Source: JAIBJN01 sp963838795 (GTDB lineage: Bacteria; Actinomycetota; Thermoleophilia; Gaiellales; Gaiellaceae). Taken from it: a stretch of 50,869 nt of DNA. The DNA is taken from the NCBI GenBank assembly GCA_963838795.1, contig CAWISL010000009.1, forward strand, positions 1 through 50,869. Reading direction: 5' to 3'. The position numbers and the translations under genes are program-made. The notes under the pieces were generated by a model. That model saw nothing but the letters and a program-made list of their open reading frames with translations, searched no databases and was not told where the DNA came from. This document shows positions 14,694 through 22,629 of the stretch, in pieces (within the stretch, counting starts at the first letter, position 1; each line of letters begins with the position of its first letter).

Positions 14694-16025
14694 TCACGAG
14701 ACCGTGTCGGCGAGCACGCTGGCGGCCGTCCCGGCGAGGGTCGTCGACGTCGCCGACTCGATTCGGACGGGGATGAGCTCGCCCGGCCCGGCCTCGCCTT
14801 CGAAGTTCACGGTCGTGTTGCGCCGCGTGCGCCCGCGTAGGAGCTCGGGATCGGTCCGGCTCGGCCCCTCGACCAGGACCTCCTCCACCCCGCCTATGCG
14901 CTCCTCGTTCCGTTCGCGCGCGATCCGCTGCACGACTGCGACTAGGCGCTCGATCCGCTCGCGCTTGATCTCCTCGGGCACCTGGCCGGCCATCGCCGCC
15001 GCCTCGGTGCCGGCGCGCGGGCTGTAGACGAAGGTGAAGGCGCCGTCGTAGCGCATTTGTTCCACGACCTCGAGCGTCTCGCGGAAGTCGTCCTCGGTCT
15101 CTCCGGGGAAGCCGACGATGACGTCGGTCGTGAGCGCGAGGTCGGGAATCGCGGTGCGGAGCCGCTCCGCGAGCGCCAGGTAGCGCTCGCGGCTGTACGT
15201 GCGCCTCATGCGCTTGAGGACGCGCGTCGAACCGGACTGAAGCGGCAGGTGGGTGTGCTCGCAGACGGCGTCGCACTCGGCAATGGCCGCGATTACCGGC
15301 TCGCGGAAGTCCTTGGGGTGCGGGCTCGTGAAGCGGATCCGCTCGATCCCTTCGACCGCGTCGACGGCGCGCAGGAGCTCACCGAAGTCGGTGCGGACGT
15401 CCGGAAGGAGATCCCTCCCCCACGAATTGACGTTCTGGCCGAGGAGCGTCACCTCGCGGACCCCGTCGCTGGCCAGGCGCGTCACCTCGGCGAGGATCTC
15501 GTCGGGCCTGCGGCTCTGCTCCTTGCCGCGGACGGCGGGGACGATGCAGTACGAGCAGACGGAGTTGCAGCCCATCGAGATCTGCACCCAGGCCTGGAAG
15601 GCGCGTTCGCGCCGCGCCGGCAGGTCGCCGGCGAAGTGCCGCCAATCGGCGAAGCTGCCTCGGGGGACGCCCATGCCGCCTGCGCCGATCCACTCGGCGA
15701 GGTGCGGGATCGACCCCGGGCCGAACGCGACATCCACGTACGGATAGAGCTCGAAGATGCGCTCGCGCTGCGCCTCCGCGTAGCACCCTCCCACGGCGAT
15801 CACGCGCTCGGGGTCGGCCCGCTTCAGCGCCGCCGCCTGCGCAAGGTGCGCGGCGAAGCGCCGGTCGGGCTTCTCGCGCACGGTGCAGGTGTTGAAGACG
15901 AGCACGTCGGCCTCCTCCTTCGACAGCGCCTCGCCGAGCCCGAGCGACTCCAGGAGACCCTTGATCCGCTCGGAATCGTGCGCGTTCATCTGGCACCCGA
16001 AAGTGGTCACGTGGTAACGACGCAT
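14694..16025 (-). CDS. miaB: tRNA-2-methylthio-N6-dimethylallyladenosine synthase MiaB
   Basis: MiaB is a radical-SAM methylthiotransferase that adds a methylthio group at C2 of i6A37 in tRNA. The 443 residues show the UPF0004 domain with cluster ligands Cys11, Cys47 and Cys81. The radical SAM domain has Cys153, Cys157 and Cys160 in GCNSVCSYC, and a TRAM domain lies at the C-terminus (about 375-440). All six cysteines are present. A TACATT -10-like element ends six bases before the ATG at 16025, which would place the transcript start on the A of ATG and so give a leaderless mRNA. No Shine-Dalgarno sequence is seen. Confidence 0.96.
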   Translation of the reverse strand: MRRYHVTTFGCQMNAHDSERIKGLLESLGLGEALSKEEADVLVFNTCTVREKPDRRFAAHLAQAAALKRADPERVIAVGGCYAEAQRERIFELYPYVDVAFGPGSIPHLAEWIGAGGMGVPRGSFADWRHFAGDLPARRERAFQAWVQISMGCNSVCSYCIVPAVRGKEQSRRPDEILAEVTRLASDGVREVTLLGQNVNSWGRDLLPDVRTDFGELLRAVDAVEGIERIRFTSPHPKDFREPVIAAIAECDAVCEHTHLPLQSGSTRVLKRMRRTYSRERYLALAERLRTAIPDLALTTDVIVGFPGETEDDFRETLEVVEQMRYDGAFTFVYSPRAGTEAAAMAGQVPEEIKRERIERLVAVVQRIARERNEERIGGVEEVLVEGPSRTDPELLRGRTRRNTTVNFEGEAGPGELIPVRIESATSTTLAGTAASVLADTVS

Positions 16026-16031
16026 CGGGAC

Positions 16032-16037
16032 AATGTA
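16032..16037 (-). promoter_or_regulatory. Candidate -10 element for a leaderless miaB transcript
   Basis: TACATT on the minus strand is followed by exactly six bases and then the miaB ATG. This TANNNT-N6-ATG spacing is the pattern of leaderless genes in actinobacteria. No convincing -35 was seen 17 bases upstream. Confidence 0.45.
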
Positions 16038-16159
16038 CCGGCCTCGTGAAGCGTCTTGTCCCTCGGAGCCATGGCCTTTACATCGCCCATCCGAATCGGC
16101 CCGGGCTTCCCATCTCTGCCTCTCATCCGGCCCTCCTCCCCCGAACTGTGACAGCGCGG

Positions 16160-16203
16160 GCCGCGCCGTCGAGCCGCCTACTTGGCGAACTCGACGGCGC
16201 GGC
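16160..16203 (-). terminator. 14-bp stem hairpin spanning the rny stop codon
   Basis: GCCGCGCCGTCGAG at 16160-16173 and its exact complement CTCGACGGCGCGGC at 16190-16203 form a perfect 14-bp stem with a 16-base loop that contains the rny stop codon (16178-16180). It should terminate or stabilise the 3' end of the rny transcript and separate it from miaB. Confidence 0.7.
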
Positions 16204-17716
16204 TCTCGCGGATGACCGTCACCTTGATCTGTCCCGGGTACTCGAGCTGCTCCTCGATCTCCCGGGCGATCTCGAGTGAGAGGAGAACGGCGGCATCGTC
16301 GTCGATGTCCGTCGGCTTCACCATTACGCGAATCTCACGTCCTGCCTGGAGCGCGTAGACGCGCTCGACGCCCTTCTTCTCGGAGGCGATCTTCTCCAGG
16401 TTCTCGAGCCGCTTGATGTAGTGCTCGAGGCTCTCGCCCCGCGCGCCTGGGCGTGACGCCGAGATCGCGTCGGCGGCGATGACGAGCACGGCCTCGACCG
16501 TTTGCGGCTGCACCTCGTAGTGGTGCGCCTCCACTGCGTGGACGACGTGCTGGGACTCGCCGTAGCGCTTCGCCATCTGCGCGGAGATCGCTGCGTGCGA
16601 CCCCTCGACCTCGTGCGTCATGGCCTTGCCGACGTCGTGGAGGAGCGCCGCTCGCTTCGCCGTCTTCACGCTCGCTCCTAGCTCGGCGGCCATCACGCCT
16701 GCGAGGTGGGCGCACTCGAGCGAGTGCTTGAGGATGTTCTGGCCGTAGCTGGTGCGGTAGCGAAGGCGGCCGAGGACCTTGACGAGCTCCTCGTCCATCT
16801 TGCCGCAGTTCGCCTCGAACACAGCCTGCTCGCCTGCCTGGCGGATGTGGTCGTCGATCTCCGCCTTCGAGCGGTAGTACATCTCCTCGATCCGGGACGG
16901 GTGGATGCGCCCGTCCTCGACGAGCTTGGCCAAAGTGAGCTTGGCCACTTCGCGGCGCACGCCGTCGAAGGAGGAGAGGACGACCGCCTGCGGCGTGTCG
17001 TCGATGATGAAGTCGACGCCGGTGAGGTTCTCGAGGGCACGGATATTCCGTCCTTCGCGGCCGATGATCCGCCCCTTCATGTCATCGGAGGGAAGCTCGA
17101 CGATCGAGACCGTCGTCTCGGCCGCGTGGCTCGCCGCGACTCGCTGGAGGGCGTCGGCGACGAGATTCCTCGCCCGGCGCTTCGCGTCTCCGCGCGCCTC
17201 CTCCTCGAGCTGCCGGACCATGCGCGCAAGGTCGTGCCGGACGAGCTCTTCCGAGCGCTCGAGCACCTGTCGCTTCGCCTCCTCGACCGTCAGGCCGGAG
17301 ATCCGCTCGAGCTCGCGAAGCTGCTGGTCCTTGGCCTCCTTCGTCTCCTCCTGGAGCTGCTTCAGGTGCCCCTCTCGGTCGAGAAGGCCCTGCTCCCGAC
17401 GCTCCGTCTCGGTGAGCTTACGGTCGATCTCCTCCTCCTTGGTGATGACCCTCTCTTCGATCTTGGCGATCTCGGCACGCTTGTCCTTCAGCTCCTGGTC
17501 GACGTCGGCCCTGAGCTTGAGCGCCTGCTCCCGCGCCTCGACCTGTGCCTCGCGACGGACCGCCTCGGCGGCGCGGACGGCCTCGGCGGTGACCCGCTCG
17601 CGCTCGCCCTCGGCCGCGGAGGCGCGGCGGGAGAGGAAGACGCGCGTTCCGACGAGGACGCCCGCGAGCACGCCGAGAGCGATCCCGAGGATCAGGAGGC
17701 CGATGGAAGTTGCCAT
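16178..17716 (-). CDS. rny: Ribonuclease Y
   Basis: RNase Y is the membrane-tethered endoribonuclease that starts mRNA decay in bacteria lacking RNase E. The 512 residues comprise one N-terminal membrane helix (about 5-28), a long charged coiled coil (about 32-190), a KH domain (about 200-265, with DMKGRIIGREGRNIRALE), an HD domain (about 325-425, with HDVGKAMTHE holding the catalytic His-Asp), and a conserved C-terminus. The length is typical. The ATG is preceded by GTAGGAG, part of which is locked in a 7-bp hairpin. With pnp and rnj in the same window it completes a standard RNA-turnover set. Confidence 0.97.
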   Translation of the reverse strand: MATSIGLLILGIALGVLAGVLVGTRVFLSRRASAAEGERERVTAEAVRAAEAVRREAQVEAREQALKLRADVDQELKDKRAEIAKIEERVITKEEEIDRKLTETERREQGLLDREGHLKQLQEETKEAKDQQLRELERISGLTVEEAKRQVLERSEELVRHDLARMVRQLEEEARGDAKRRARNLVADALQRVAASHAAETTVSIVELPSDDMKGRIIGREGRNIRALENLTGVDFIIDDTPQAVVLSSFDGVRREVAKLTLAKLVEDGRIHPSRIEEMYYRSKAEIDDHIRQAGEQAVFEANCGKMDEELVKVLGRLRYRTSYGQNILKHSLECAHLAGVMAAELGASVKTAKRAALLHDVGKAMTHEVEGSHAAISAQMAKRYGESQHVVHAVEAHHYEVQPQTVEAVLVIAADAISASRPGARGESLEHYIKRLENLEKIASEKKGVERVYALQAGREIRVMVKPTDIDDDAAVLLSLEIAREIEEQLEYPGQIKVTVIRESRAVEFAK

Positions 17717-17724
17717 TGCTCGCT

Positions 17725-17744
17725 CCTACGGTCATGCCCGTAGG
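17725..17744 (-). promoter_or_regulatory. Hairpin covering the rny ribosome-binding site
   Basis: CCTACGG at 17725-17731 and CCGTAGG at 17738-17744 form a perfect 7-bp stem with a 6-base loop. On the rny transcript the stem includes most of the GTAGGAG ribosome-binding sequence, so folding should reduce translation. The 227-base leader (17717-17943) also holds a second copy of the hairpin motif (GTTCCTGCGGG) 33 bases upstream. Confidence 0.5.
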
Positions 17745-17943
17745 AACGGCGGTTTCGGTGAATCGGCGTCCCGCAGGAACGCCTCGCAGCGGATCAGCGC
17801 TCCGCCGGAGATCTCCCTCCCACCAGGGTGCGGGCCGTGTCGTGGTGCATGCTCAGTGTCCCAGTCGTCTGTTTTCCGATTCGGCGAAAAAGCCGTTCCG
17901 ATGCAGGCAATTCATGCTTGAAGTGCTGACATGGTAACGCGCG

Positions 17944-18540
17944 TCAGCGGTCCGCGTCCAGCAGGCCGAGCACGTCCTCGACCGTCGCCTCCTCGAAACC
18001 GCGCCTGGCGAGGAGCGCCCAGGCCGCGCGCGGGTCGGAGCACCTGGTGATCAGGGCCTCGGCGCGGTCGCGCTCGGGTCGAAGCGCCGCCAGCGCGCTC
18101 TGGACGTCGGGCGTGCAGAAGCCTTCTCCGGCTAGGCGGGCCGCGACGGCGGCGTCACCCCAGCCCCGCTCCGCGAGCGAGCTAGCGCGTGCCTCCGCCG
18201 CCCTGGCATCGTCGACCACGCCCGCGCTCGTCAGGGCCGCGACAACGCCCCGGACGGCTTCGTCTCGAACGCCGCGGGCCCGAAGCTTCTCTCTCAGACG
18301 GCCTGCGGAGACGTCCCGGCGCGCCAGGGCCCTGACGGCTAGGCTCAACGCCTCCGCCCGCCGGAGCTCGCGGCCGAGTGAGCGCAGGAGCGGACGGTCG
18401 AGCTCGACTCCGGGTGCGAGCCCGCAGCGAAGCGCTACCTCGTCCGGGACGACCCGCCAGCGGGCGCCGTCGACCTCCAGCTCGACCCGGCCGGGGCGCG
18501 CCCGCCGGACGGCCGTCAGCGTCGGACGCCTCTCCCCCAC
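17944..18540 (-). CDS. recX: Regulatory protein RecX
   Basis: RecX binds RecA filaments and modulates recombination. Read from the GTG at 18540, eight bases after the recA stop, the protein has 198 residues. An N-terminal extension (about 1-55) precedes the helical RecX repeats: LAVRALARRDVSAGRLREKLRARGV, VVAALTSAGVVDDARAAEARA, and DVQSALAALRPERDRAEALI. The length is in the normal range. Position directly after recA supports the call. Confidence 0.9.
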   Translation of the reverse strand: MGERRPTLTAVRRARPGRVELEVDGARWRVVPDEVALRCGLAPGVELDRPLLRSLGRELRRAEALSLAVRALARRDVSAGRLREKLRARGVRDEAVRGVVAALTSAGVVDDARAAEARASSLAERGWGDAAVAARLAGEGFCTPDVQSALAALRPERDRAEALITRCSDPRAAWALLARRGFEEATVEDVLGLLDADR

Positions 18541-18548
18541 GTGCCGGG

Positions 18549-19658
18549 TCAGGCCGCCGATGCGGCCTTCTCGGCTTCGGCCTCCCTCTCCGCTTCGGCG
18601 TCGGCGGTCGCGGCGTGTGCGGCCTTCGCTCCCTCGTCGATCGGGAGGAGACGCGACGACACGACGGCATCGGGGCCGAGCTCGCCCTGGACGGCGCGGA
18701 GGATGCCGTCGGTGACGTCCGGGTGCTCTCGCAGGAACGCGGTGGCGTTCTGGCGCCCCTGGCCGAGCCGCTCGTCGGCGAAGCTGAAGTAGGAGCCGGA
18801 CTTCTGCACGAGCTTCCGCTCCAGGCCGACGTCGAGGACGCTGCCCTCCCAAGAGATGCCCTCACCGTAGATGACGTCGAACTCGGCCTGCTTGAAGGGC
18901 GGGGCGACTTTGTTCTTGACCACCTTGACGCGGACGCGGTTCCCGATTGCCTCGACGCCCTCCTTGAGGGTCTCGATGCGCCTGATGTCGAGGCGCACCG
19001 ACGAGTAGAACTTGAGCGCGCGTCCGCCGGGGGTCGTCTCCGGGCTGCCGAACATGACGCCGATCTTCTCGCGCAGCTGGTTCGTGAAGAGCGCGACGGT
19101 GCCCGTCCGGTTGAGGGTCCCCGCGAGCTTGCGGAGCGCCTGGCTCATGAGCCGTGCCTGCAGGCCGACGTGGCTGTCTCCCATCTCGCCCTCGATCTCC
19201 GCCTTCGGGGTGAGGGCCGCCACCGAGTCGACCGCGACGACGTCGAGCGCTCCGCTGCGGATGAGGAGCTCGGCGATCTCGAGCGCCTGCTCGCCGTTGT
19301 CGGGCTGCGAGACGAGGAGGTCGTCGATGTTCACGCCGATCCGGCGGGAATAGGCCGGGTCCATCGCATGCTCCGCGTCGATGAAGGCGCAGATGCCGCC
19401 GCGCCGCTGCGCCTCCGCGATCACGTGGTAGACGAGCGTCGTCTTCCCCGAGGACTCGGGGCCGAAGATCTCGGCGACGCGCCCGCGCGGAAGGCCGCCG
19501 ATGCCCAGGGCCACGTCCAAGGAAAGAGCGCCGGTGGAAATGGACGGGATGGCCACCTGCGCCTGGTCGCTCATCTTCATGACCGAGCCCTTGCCGTACT
19601 GCCGCTCGATCTGGCTCAGCGCGGCGTCGAGGGCATGTTCGCGTGTGGAGTCGGTCAC
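18549..19658 (-). CDS. recA: Recombinase RecA
   Basis: RecA forms filaments on single-stranded DNA, exchanges homologous strands and activates SOS autocleavage. The 369 residues show MSDQAQVAIPSISTGALSLD, Walker A GPESSGKTT (66-74), FIDAEHAMDPAY, Walker B LDVVAVDSVAALTPKAE, the FTNQLREKIGVMFGSPETTPGGRALKFY core, and an acidic alanine-rich C-terminal tail. It starts with GTG at 19658, with GAGG nine bases upstream, only 4 bases after the thpR stop. No SOS box lies in that 4-base gap, so any damage control must act further upstream. Confidence 0.98.
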   Translation of the reverse strand: MTDSTREHALDAALSQIERQYGKGSVMKMSDQAQVAIPSISTGALSLDVALGIGGLPRGRVAEIFGPESSGKTTLVYHVIAEAQRRGGICAFIDAEHAMDPAYSRRIGVNIDDLLVSQPDNGEQALEIAELLIRSGALDVVAVDSVAALTPKAEIEGEMGDSHVGLQARLMSQALRKLAGTLNRTGTVALFTNQLREKIGVMFGSPETTPGGRALKFYSSVRLDIRRIETLKEGVEAIGNRVRVKVVKNKVAPPFKQAEFDVIYGEGISWEGSVLDVGLERKLVQKSGSYFSFADERLGQGRQNATAFLREHPDVTDGILRAVQGELGPDAVVSSRLLPIDEGAKAAHAATADAEAEREAEAEKAASAA

Positions 19659-19662
19659 GGCG

Positions 19663-20223
19663 TCAACCTCCCAGAGGAACCGATTGGAGAATCTCGTACT
19701 GCGCCCCGGTCGGCCGCAGCACCGAATGATAGAGAGCCACCTCGGACGGACTGACCGGCCCGAGGGCCGGAAGCACCGGCCGCGCGCCCGGCGGCCGGCG
19801 GAAGCGAAGGACGGTCACGTGCGGAAGCCACCTGCGAGCCTCGCGCCTGTAGACGCCGAGGCGCTCGAGGCCTTCCCCCACCCGCGCGGCGAGCCTCGCC
19901 GCGCTTCCGTGCTCGTCCTCGAAGACGACCATGCCGACGCTCCGCGTCTCGCGGTAGCGCAAGACCGTGAGCGCCGGGCGCTCGGCCGACCGCGCGGCTT
20001 CGCGCAGGACGCGGAGGACGCCGTCGGCGTCGGAGGCAGGTCTCGAGCCGAGGAAGGCCAGGGTGAGGTGGAGGTTCTCGGGAGGCACGAGGCGCGCTTC
20101 GCCTGCGCCGGCGAGCTCCGCCGCCTGCCAGGCGACGAGCTGATCGACTGCCGAGGCGGGCAGTGGGAGCGCGGCGAAGAGGCGAAGACGCTCATCCCCC
20201 TCGAAGCTACCGGCCGCGCTCAC
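19663..20223 (-). CDS. thpR: RNA 2',3'-cyclic phosphodiesterase (2H family, 2'-5' RNA ligase-like)
   Basis: This 186-residue 2H phosphoesterase carries both HxTx motifs, HLTL (about 52-55) and HVTV (about 134-137), that form the catalytic pair in ThpR/LigT proteins. These open 2',3'-cyclic phosphates at RNA ends and in vitro join 2'-5' linked RNA. The start is the GTG at 20223, overlapping the cinA stop as read. A position between cinA and recA is typical of actinobacteria and relatives, but its role there is not established. Confidence 0.9.
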   Translation of the reverse strand: MSAAGSFEGDERLRLFAALPLPASAVDQLVAWQAAELAGAGEARLVPPENLHLTLAFLGSRPASDADGVLRVLREAARSAERPALTVLRYRETRSVGMVVFEDEHGSAARLAARVGEGLERLGVYRREARRWLPHVTVLRFRRPPGARPVLPALGPVSPSEVALYHSVLRPTGAQYEILQSVPLGG

Positions 20224-21494
20224 TCAGGTGTGTGCCAAGACGTCACAGGAGCCGCCTGAGCGCGTGGAGAGCATTGCGCGGTGGCACGGGCCCGCACCGC
20301 CTCGCGATCGCCCGAGAAGAGAAAGCGCTCCGTGGAGCTGCCGTCCGGGGCGACGACCGCGATGTAGACGAGGCCTACCGGCTTGTCCTGCGTTCCGCCG
20401 TCCGGTCCGGCGATCCCGGTCACGGCGACCGCCACGTCGGCTCCGAGCTCGGCCCGCGCGCCGACGGCCATCGCCTCCGCGGCCTCCGCCGAGACGGCGC
20501 CGTGGCGCTCGAGCACTGCGGCCGAAACCCCCAGCTGACGCTGCTTGATCTCGTTCGAGTACGCGATCACGCCTCCCGCATAGACGTCGCTGGCGCCCGC
20601 GACATCGGTAAGGCGGGCGCCGACAAGCCCGCCCGTGCACGACTCGGCGGTCGCGAGGCGCAGCCCGAGGGCCCGACAGCGCTCGACCACGATCGCCGCG
20701 ACGGGCAGCTCGTCCTCCGCGAAGAGATCGGCCGCGAAGCGCGTGCGGAGAGCATCCTCGAGCCGGGAGGCACGCTCCTCGCCTCCGGGGCGCGTCAGGA
20801 GGTCGACCCGGATCTCGAGGTCGTGGGCGCAGACGGTCACCTCGAGACCCTCGCCGTCCCCGCCCGCTTCCTCCAAGGCGCGTGCGACGGCCGACTCGCT
20901 CGGCCCGAAGAAGCGGAGGATCCGGTGACGTGGCGTCTCGACGAGCTCGAGCGCGCTGCGGAACGCTTGCGACTCGACCACCCGCGGCCAGAGCCGCCGC
21001 AGCTCGTTGGGCGGCCCGGGAAGGGCCACCACGAGGCCGCCGTCGCGCTCGAGGAGCACGGCCGGCGCCGTGCCGGCCAGCCCCAGGGAGATTCCCCCGT
21101 CGGGGAGCGACGCCTGCTTGCGGACGCCCGCGGCGAAATCGGCGTACGGCCGCCCCAGCCGATCGGCGACAGCCCGCGACACCGCCTCGATCTCGCGGGC
21201 GAGGTCGTCGTCGACGCGAAGCTCGCGCCCGGCGGCGAGCGCCAGCGTCTCGACCGTGCGGTCGTCGTGCGTCGGTCCGAGGCCGCCCGAGAGGACACAG
21301 ATCTCGGCCTCGAGCCCCTCGCGCACGGCGTTCCCCAGCTCGACCGGGTCGTCGCCGACGATCAGGATCCGGGCCGGCTCGAGCCCGAGCGCTGTCAACT
21401 CACGCGCGAGGAAGGCGCCGTTCGCGTCCGCCCTGTCGCCGCGCGCGAGCTCGCTGCCCGTGAGGACCACGACGACGCGCGGGCCGAGCGCCAA
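20220..21494 (-). CDS. cinA: CinA-like protein (MoaB-like domain plus nicotinamide-nucleotide amidase), frameshifted 3' end
   Basis: The N-terminal molybdopterin-binding-like domain (about 1-170, LTGSELARGDRADANG, SGGLGPTHDD, ALPGPPNE) and the C-terminal CinA/PncC domain (about 265-415, ATAESCTGGLVGARLTDVAGAS, GVIAYSNEIK, VAVTGIAGPDGGTQDKPVG) are complete. The C-terminal enzyme deamidates nicotinamide mononucleotide in NAD salvage. The last residues as read (CSPRAQAAPVTSWHTPE) do not fit the family. Removing one base near 20273 gives ALHALRRLL and a stop at 20243, a normal CinA ending of 416 residues. Sequencing insertion is the simplest cause, and activity would hardly suffer either way. Confidence 0.92.
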   Translation of the reverse strand: MALGPRVVVVLTGSELARGDRADANGAFLARELTALGLEPARILIVGDDPVELGNAVREGLEAEICVLSGGLGPTHDDRTVETLALAAGRELRVDDDLAREIEAVSRAVADRLGRPYADFAAGVRKQASLPDGGISLGLAGTAPAVLLERDGGLVVALPGPPNELRRLWPRVVESQAFRSALELVETPRHRILRFFGPSESAVARALEEAGGDGEGLEVTVCAHDLEIRVDLLTRPGGEERASRLEDALRTRFAADLFAEDELPVAAIVVERCRALGLRLATAESCTGGLVGARLTDVAGASDVYAGGVIAYSNEIKQRQLGVSAAVLERHGAVSAEAAEAMAVGARAELGADVAVAVTGIAGPDGGTQDKPVGLVYIAVVAPDGSSTERFLFSGDREAVRARATAQCSPRAQAAPVTSWHTPE

Positions 21495-21495
21495 C

Positions 21496-22258
21496 CTAGA
21501 GCCCGGTGGAAAGAACGCGAACGCCGTTGGTGGTGACGAGCACGACCGCCGCCTCCGTCGGAAGATCGTCCACGGGCTGGCCGTTCAGCCTGGCGTCGAG
21601 ATTCTGAGGATCGTCGAGGTCGAGCCAGAGGCGCCGGTACTTGAGGAACCGTTGCGACTGACCCTCTTCGAGCGTCCCTTCCCAGAGCAGCTTGCCGTTG
21701 ACGCCCCCGTTGCGGACCTGGACGTACGAATCGCCCCGCGCGGCGGTGAGCACGAGGCGTGCGCGAGGTGCCTGCGCCTCACCGCCACCGGTGTCGCCGC
21801 CGGTCGTCGCCGCCGGCCTCGCCTGTCGTCGTCGTGCCGTCGGTAGTCGTTCCCGGGAGCGGCGCCTCGCCCCCGGAATCGGAGCCGAGGCCGGACAGGC
21901 CGACGACGACGAGCACGGTCACCGCGACGATCGCGGCGAGCGCGACGACGACGAGGTTCGACTCCACGCGCCGGCGCTGGCGCTTCCGGGGGGTGGCCGA
22001 CTGCGCGAAGGGGACTTCCTCTACCGCCGCGAAGCGGGAGTTGTACTCGTCCATGTACAGCTGGCCATCGAGCCCGAGGTAGTCGGCGTACGTGCGCAGG
22101 AAGCCCTTCACGTACGTGTCGCCCGGGAGCACGTCGAACTGCTCCTCTTCGAGGGCTCTGAGGTACTTCCCGCGGATCTTGGTGTCGGCCTCGATCCGGG
22201 GAATCTCGAGACCCTGCCGCAAACGAGCCTCGCGCAGGCTGTTGCCGATCTCGAACAC
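21496..22258 (-). pseudogene. rodZ: RodZ-like cytoskeletal HTH membrane protein, split by one extra base
   Basis: RodZ links MreB to the membrane during cell-wall elongation. The first frame (from the ATG at 22258) gives the N-terminal HTH_25 helix-turn-helix domain (about 5-75, SLREARLRQGLEIPRIEADTKI, YVKGFLRTYADYLGLD), a basic stretch and one membrane helix (about 101-122). It then runs out in a Thr/Gly-rich linker. A second frame carries the periplasmic DUF4115 domain (YVQVRNGGVNGKLLWEGTL, down to the stop at 21496). Removing one base between about 21802 and 21823 joins them into 253 residues. It sits directly before cinA, a common order. I think the gene is functional and the break is a sequencing insertion. 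Confidence 0.85.
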
Positions 22259-22291
22259 GAGTCCCGGATTGTAGCGATGCCGCCTGCGCCG

Positions 22292-22609
22292 CTACTCGAA
22301 CACGAGCACGAGCACCGCGAAGACTGCGAGGGCCAGGGCCGCGGTGAGCGCCAGGACGAACGCGAGCGCGGCGAGAAAGCGCACGAGCCCGACGAACGGC
22401 CTGCTGCCGCTGCGCCCGAGGGTTCGCTGGTGCTCGGCGCGAGCGCGCCGGCCCAGGATCACCGCCGCGAGCGAGAAGCCGAACGCGAGCGGGACGGCGA
22501 TCAGCGCGTCCGTGAGGCGAACCTCGTCGTAGTAGCGCGCCGCGAAGACCGCGCCGCCAAGCGCGGCGAGCGCTAGGAGGGCCGTCACCAGCGCCCAGAC
22601 GGCCTTCAT
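22292..22609 (-). CDS. Small three-helix membrane protein of unknown function
   Basis: This 105-residue protein, from the ATG at 22609, is almost entirely hydrophobic. Membrane segments lie at about 3-24, 33-53 and 74-104, with the loop RRARAEHQRTLGRSGSRP (about 54-71) strongly basic and so probably cytoplasmic. It lies 20 bases after the second permease gene and 33 bases before rodZ, inside the same operon. I do not recognise the family. It could be an accessory to the importer or an unrelated passenger. Confidence 0.7.
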   Translation of the reverse strand: MKAVWALVTALLALAALGGAVFAARYYDEVRLTDALIAVPLAFGFSLAAVILGRRARAEHQRTLGRSGSRPFVGLVRFLAALAFVLALTAALALAVFAVLVLVFE

Positions 22610-22629
22610 GTTCCGCACGGGGGCGGAGC

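Noticed and set aside
19659..19662. A recA promoter or SOS box directly upstream of recA
   Set aside because: Only four bases separate thpR and recA, so recA must be read from an upstream promoter.
20224..20640. A separate small minus-strand gene overlapping the end of cinA
   Set aside because: The translation is an off-frame reading of the CinA domain; only its last codons matter, as part of the frameshift explanation.
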